Positions 62,859-64,000 of a stretch of DNA of 64,000 nt are shown here, piece after piece. The DNA comes from Rhea pennata. Lineage: Eukaryota > Chordata > Aves > Rheiformes > Rheidae. Position 1 is the first letter of the stretch; each line of letters begins with the position of its first letter. The notes under the pieces were generated by a model. It was not told where the DNA came from and did not search any database. It saw only the letters and a list, made by a program, of their open reading frames with translations. The DNA lies in NCBI RefSeq assembly GCF_028389875.1, contig NC_084665.1:18198001-18262000 (forward strand), read 5' to 3'. Made by a program: the position numbers and the translations under genes.

Positions 62859-64000
62859 CTCATAGCCTCTTTTATAGTGCTAAATATCTTCACTGATTTT
62901 TTTTTTCATGATTGGAATCAATAAATGTATATACTTATATAATTTATTTACTTGTTTATTCTTGGTTCCTTGCTTGTTTTATGGCCTGATGGGTCACTAG
63001 TTCCACCCACTTCTTGGTCTTTCCTTTATTTCTATTTCTCCTTCCTTATATGATTTCTTCCCTGCCTGTTCCTCACACTGTTTTTCTCCCTTATCACATT
63101 CCTGGTTTGTAAATTTATTCACTTGTGTAGTAAGATCCCTTTGCAATAAAGAAAATGCAAGGAGCTTGCAATGATGTTTAGACTTGATTTCTAAGCAGTT
63201 TTGGAAAAAAAAATCTTTTAAAATAGGTTATGTGAACTACTTAATCTCCTTCAAGTCTATACAGGACTGACAACTACAGTATTCAAATGCATACATAAGT
63301 GACAACTGTGCGTGACAGCTATGCATGGTTTTCTTTTAGTGAGCATTTTAGCGCTCAAAGCTGGCTGGAATCAACGCACAGTTGTGCCTGCAGCTTGCCC
63401 TGTGTTCTGTGCGGTGCTTGCAAGTGTCTGACGTGACTGAACCCAGAACACAAGCTGTTCCCAGGGAAGAACTTGCACACCTCCAGAGCTTGACAGGCTG
63501 AGCAGAACGATAACAGGCTGTTCAGCATCCATTTGTTTTGTTGTGTCAGTTGCTGAGCAAGAAGAGTGTGTGCGCCTGTGCACGTGTATGTGTTTTAAAC
63601 CTGATTCAGATCTTGATGGAGTGGTTTGAAGTGTAGTGCGTGCTGGAGATGCCTGGAAAATATCTGAAGAAACACTCTATTGTTATAAAAACCAACTGGC
63701 ATTTTCCAGGCCTGAAATGATCTGTCTGCTTACATAAAGTACTAAATGCTGGAGTGTGAATTTCTACTGGTGCTGGGGGATGTTATTTTCCAAGGTGCTG
63801 AACTGTTGCTGTTCAGTGATGCTGAAAATTGTTCTAGAATAATAAATTGTGTTGGAAGCACTCATTTTGCAGATAAAGAAAGCAAAGGACTTTGGGAGTG
63901 ACTTGTCCAAGGTCAGTAGGCTAGCAGTACAGATAAGGAGAATGCTTTTTCTTTTACAGCCAGGCAGCTTCTCTGGAGGGATGACTTATTCTTACTAACA

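Noticed and set aside
63950..64000. Possible next COQ8A exon after CTTTTACAG
   Set aside because: The following bases do not encode the expected GLAVGLGFGALAEV-type segment in the required phase, so the exon most likely lies beyond the window.

Overview
This window is nuclear DNA from a bird. It holds one complete protein gene, presenilin 2 (PSEN2), and the first part of a second, COQ8A (ADCK3/CABC1), both on the + strand. The evidence for a bird is a nearly full-length CR1 LINE, a second CR1 3' fragment, and a tRNA-derived SINE with a CR1-type 3' tail. Introns are moderately AT-rich and promoters are very GC-rich. The order PSEN2 then COQ8A matches the conserved vertebrate order (human 1q42). 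A tRNA-Ile/CR1 SINE of this kind is best known from passerines, so a passerine is my preferred but unproven reading.

Layout. 1-3640: upstream flank with no recognised gene. 3640-4430: CpG island, PSEN2 promoter and a likely non-coding exon 1 ending at 4205. 4206-10110: intron 1. 10111-22007: PSEN2 coding exons, ten coding segments that join in frame to about 459 codons. 22008 to about 22560: 3'UTR. 22.6-25.1 kb: short intergenic stretch. About 25.13-29.41 kb: degenerate CR1 LINE on the + strand with ORF1 (esterase-type) and ORF2 (endonuclease and reverse transcriptase) remains. 29.4-40.1 kb: intergenic, including one unexpectedly long minus-strand ORF. 40.2-41.46 kb: second CpG island, COQ8A promoter and 5' end. 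About 40.86-54.51 kb: long first intron with a minus-strand CR1 relic at 41.9 kb. 54513-58117: three COQ8A exons encoding the first 218 residues. 58118-64000: the next intron, which contains the SINE. The ABC1 kinase-like domain of COQ8A lies beyond the right edge.

Function. PSEN2 is the aspartyl protease subunit of gamma-secretase, and both catalytic aspartates and the PALP motif are intact. COQ8A is the mitochondrial atypical kinase/ATPase that supports coenzyme Q synthesis. The two are neighbours without a known shared pathway. Their promoters nevertheless have a similar layout: two inverted CCAAT boxes exactly 32 bp apart, then an identical 15-bp forward CCAAT block, with pentanucleotide GGCC-type repeats near the first splice donor.

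I found no clearly new biological system. The points most worth following up are the shared NF-Y-type promoter layout, the LINE and SINE with matching tails in the same window, the altered PSEN2 hydrophilic loop, several perfect dyads in non-coding DNA, and the 227-codon minus-strand ORF containing a good splice acceptor.
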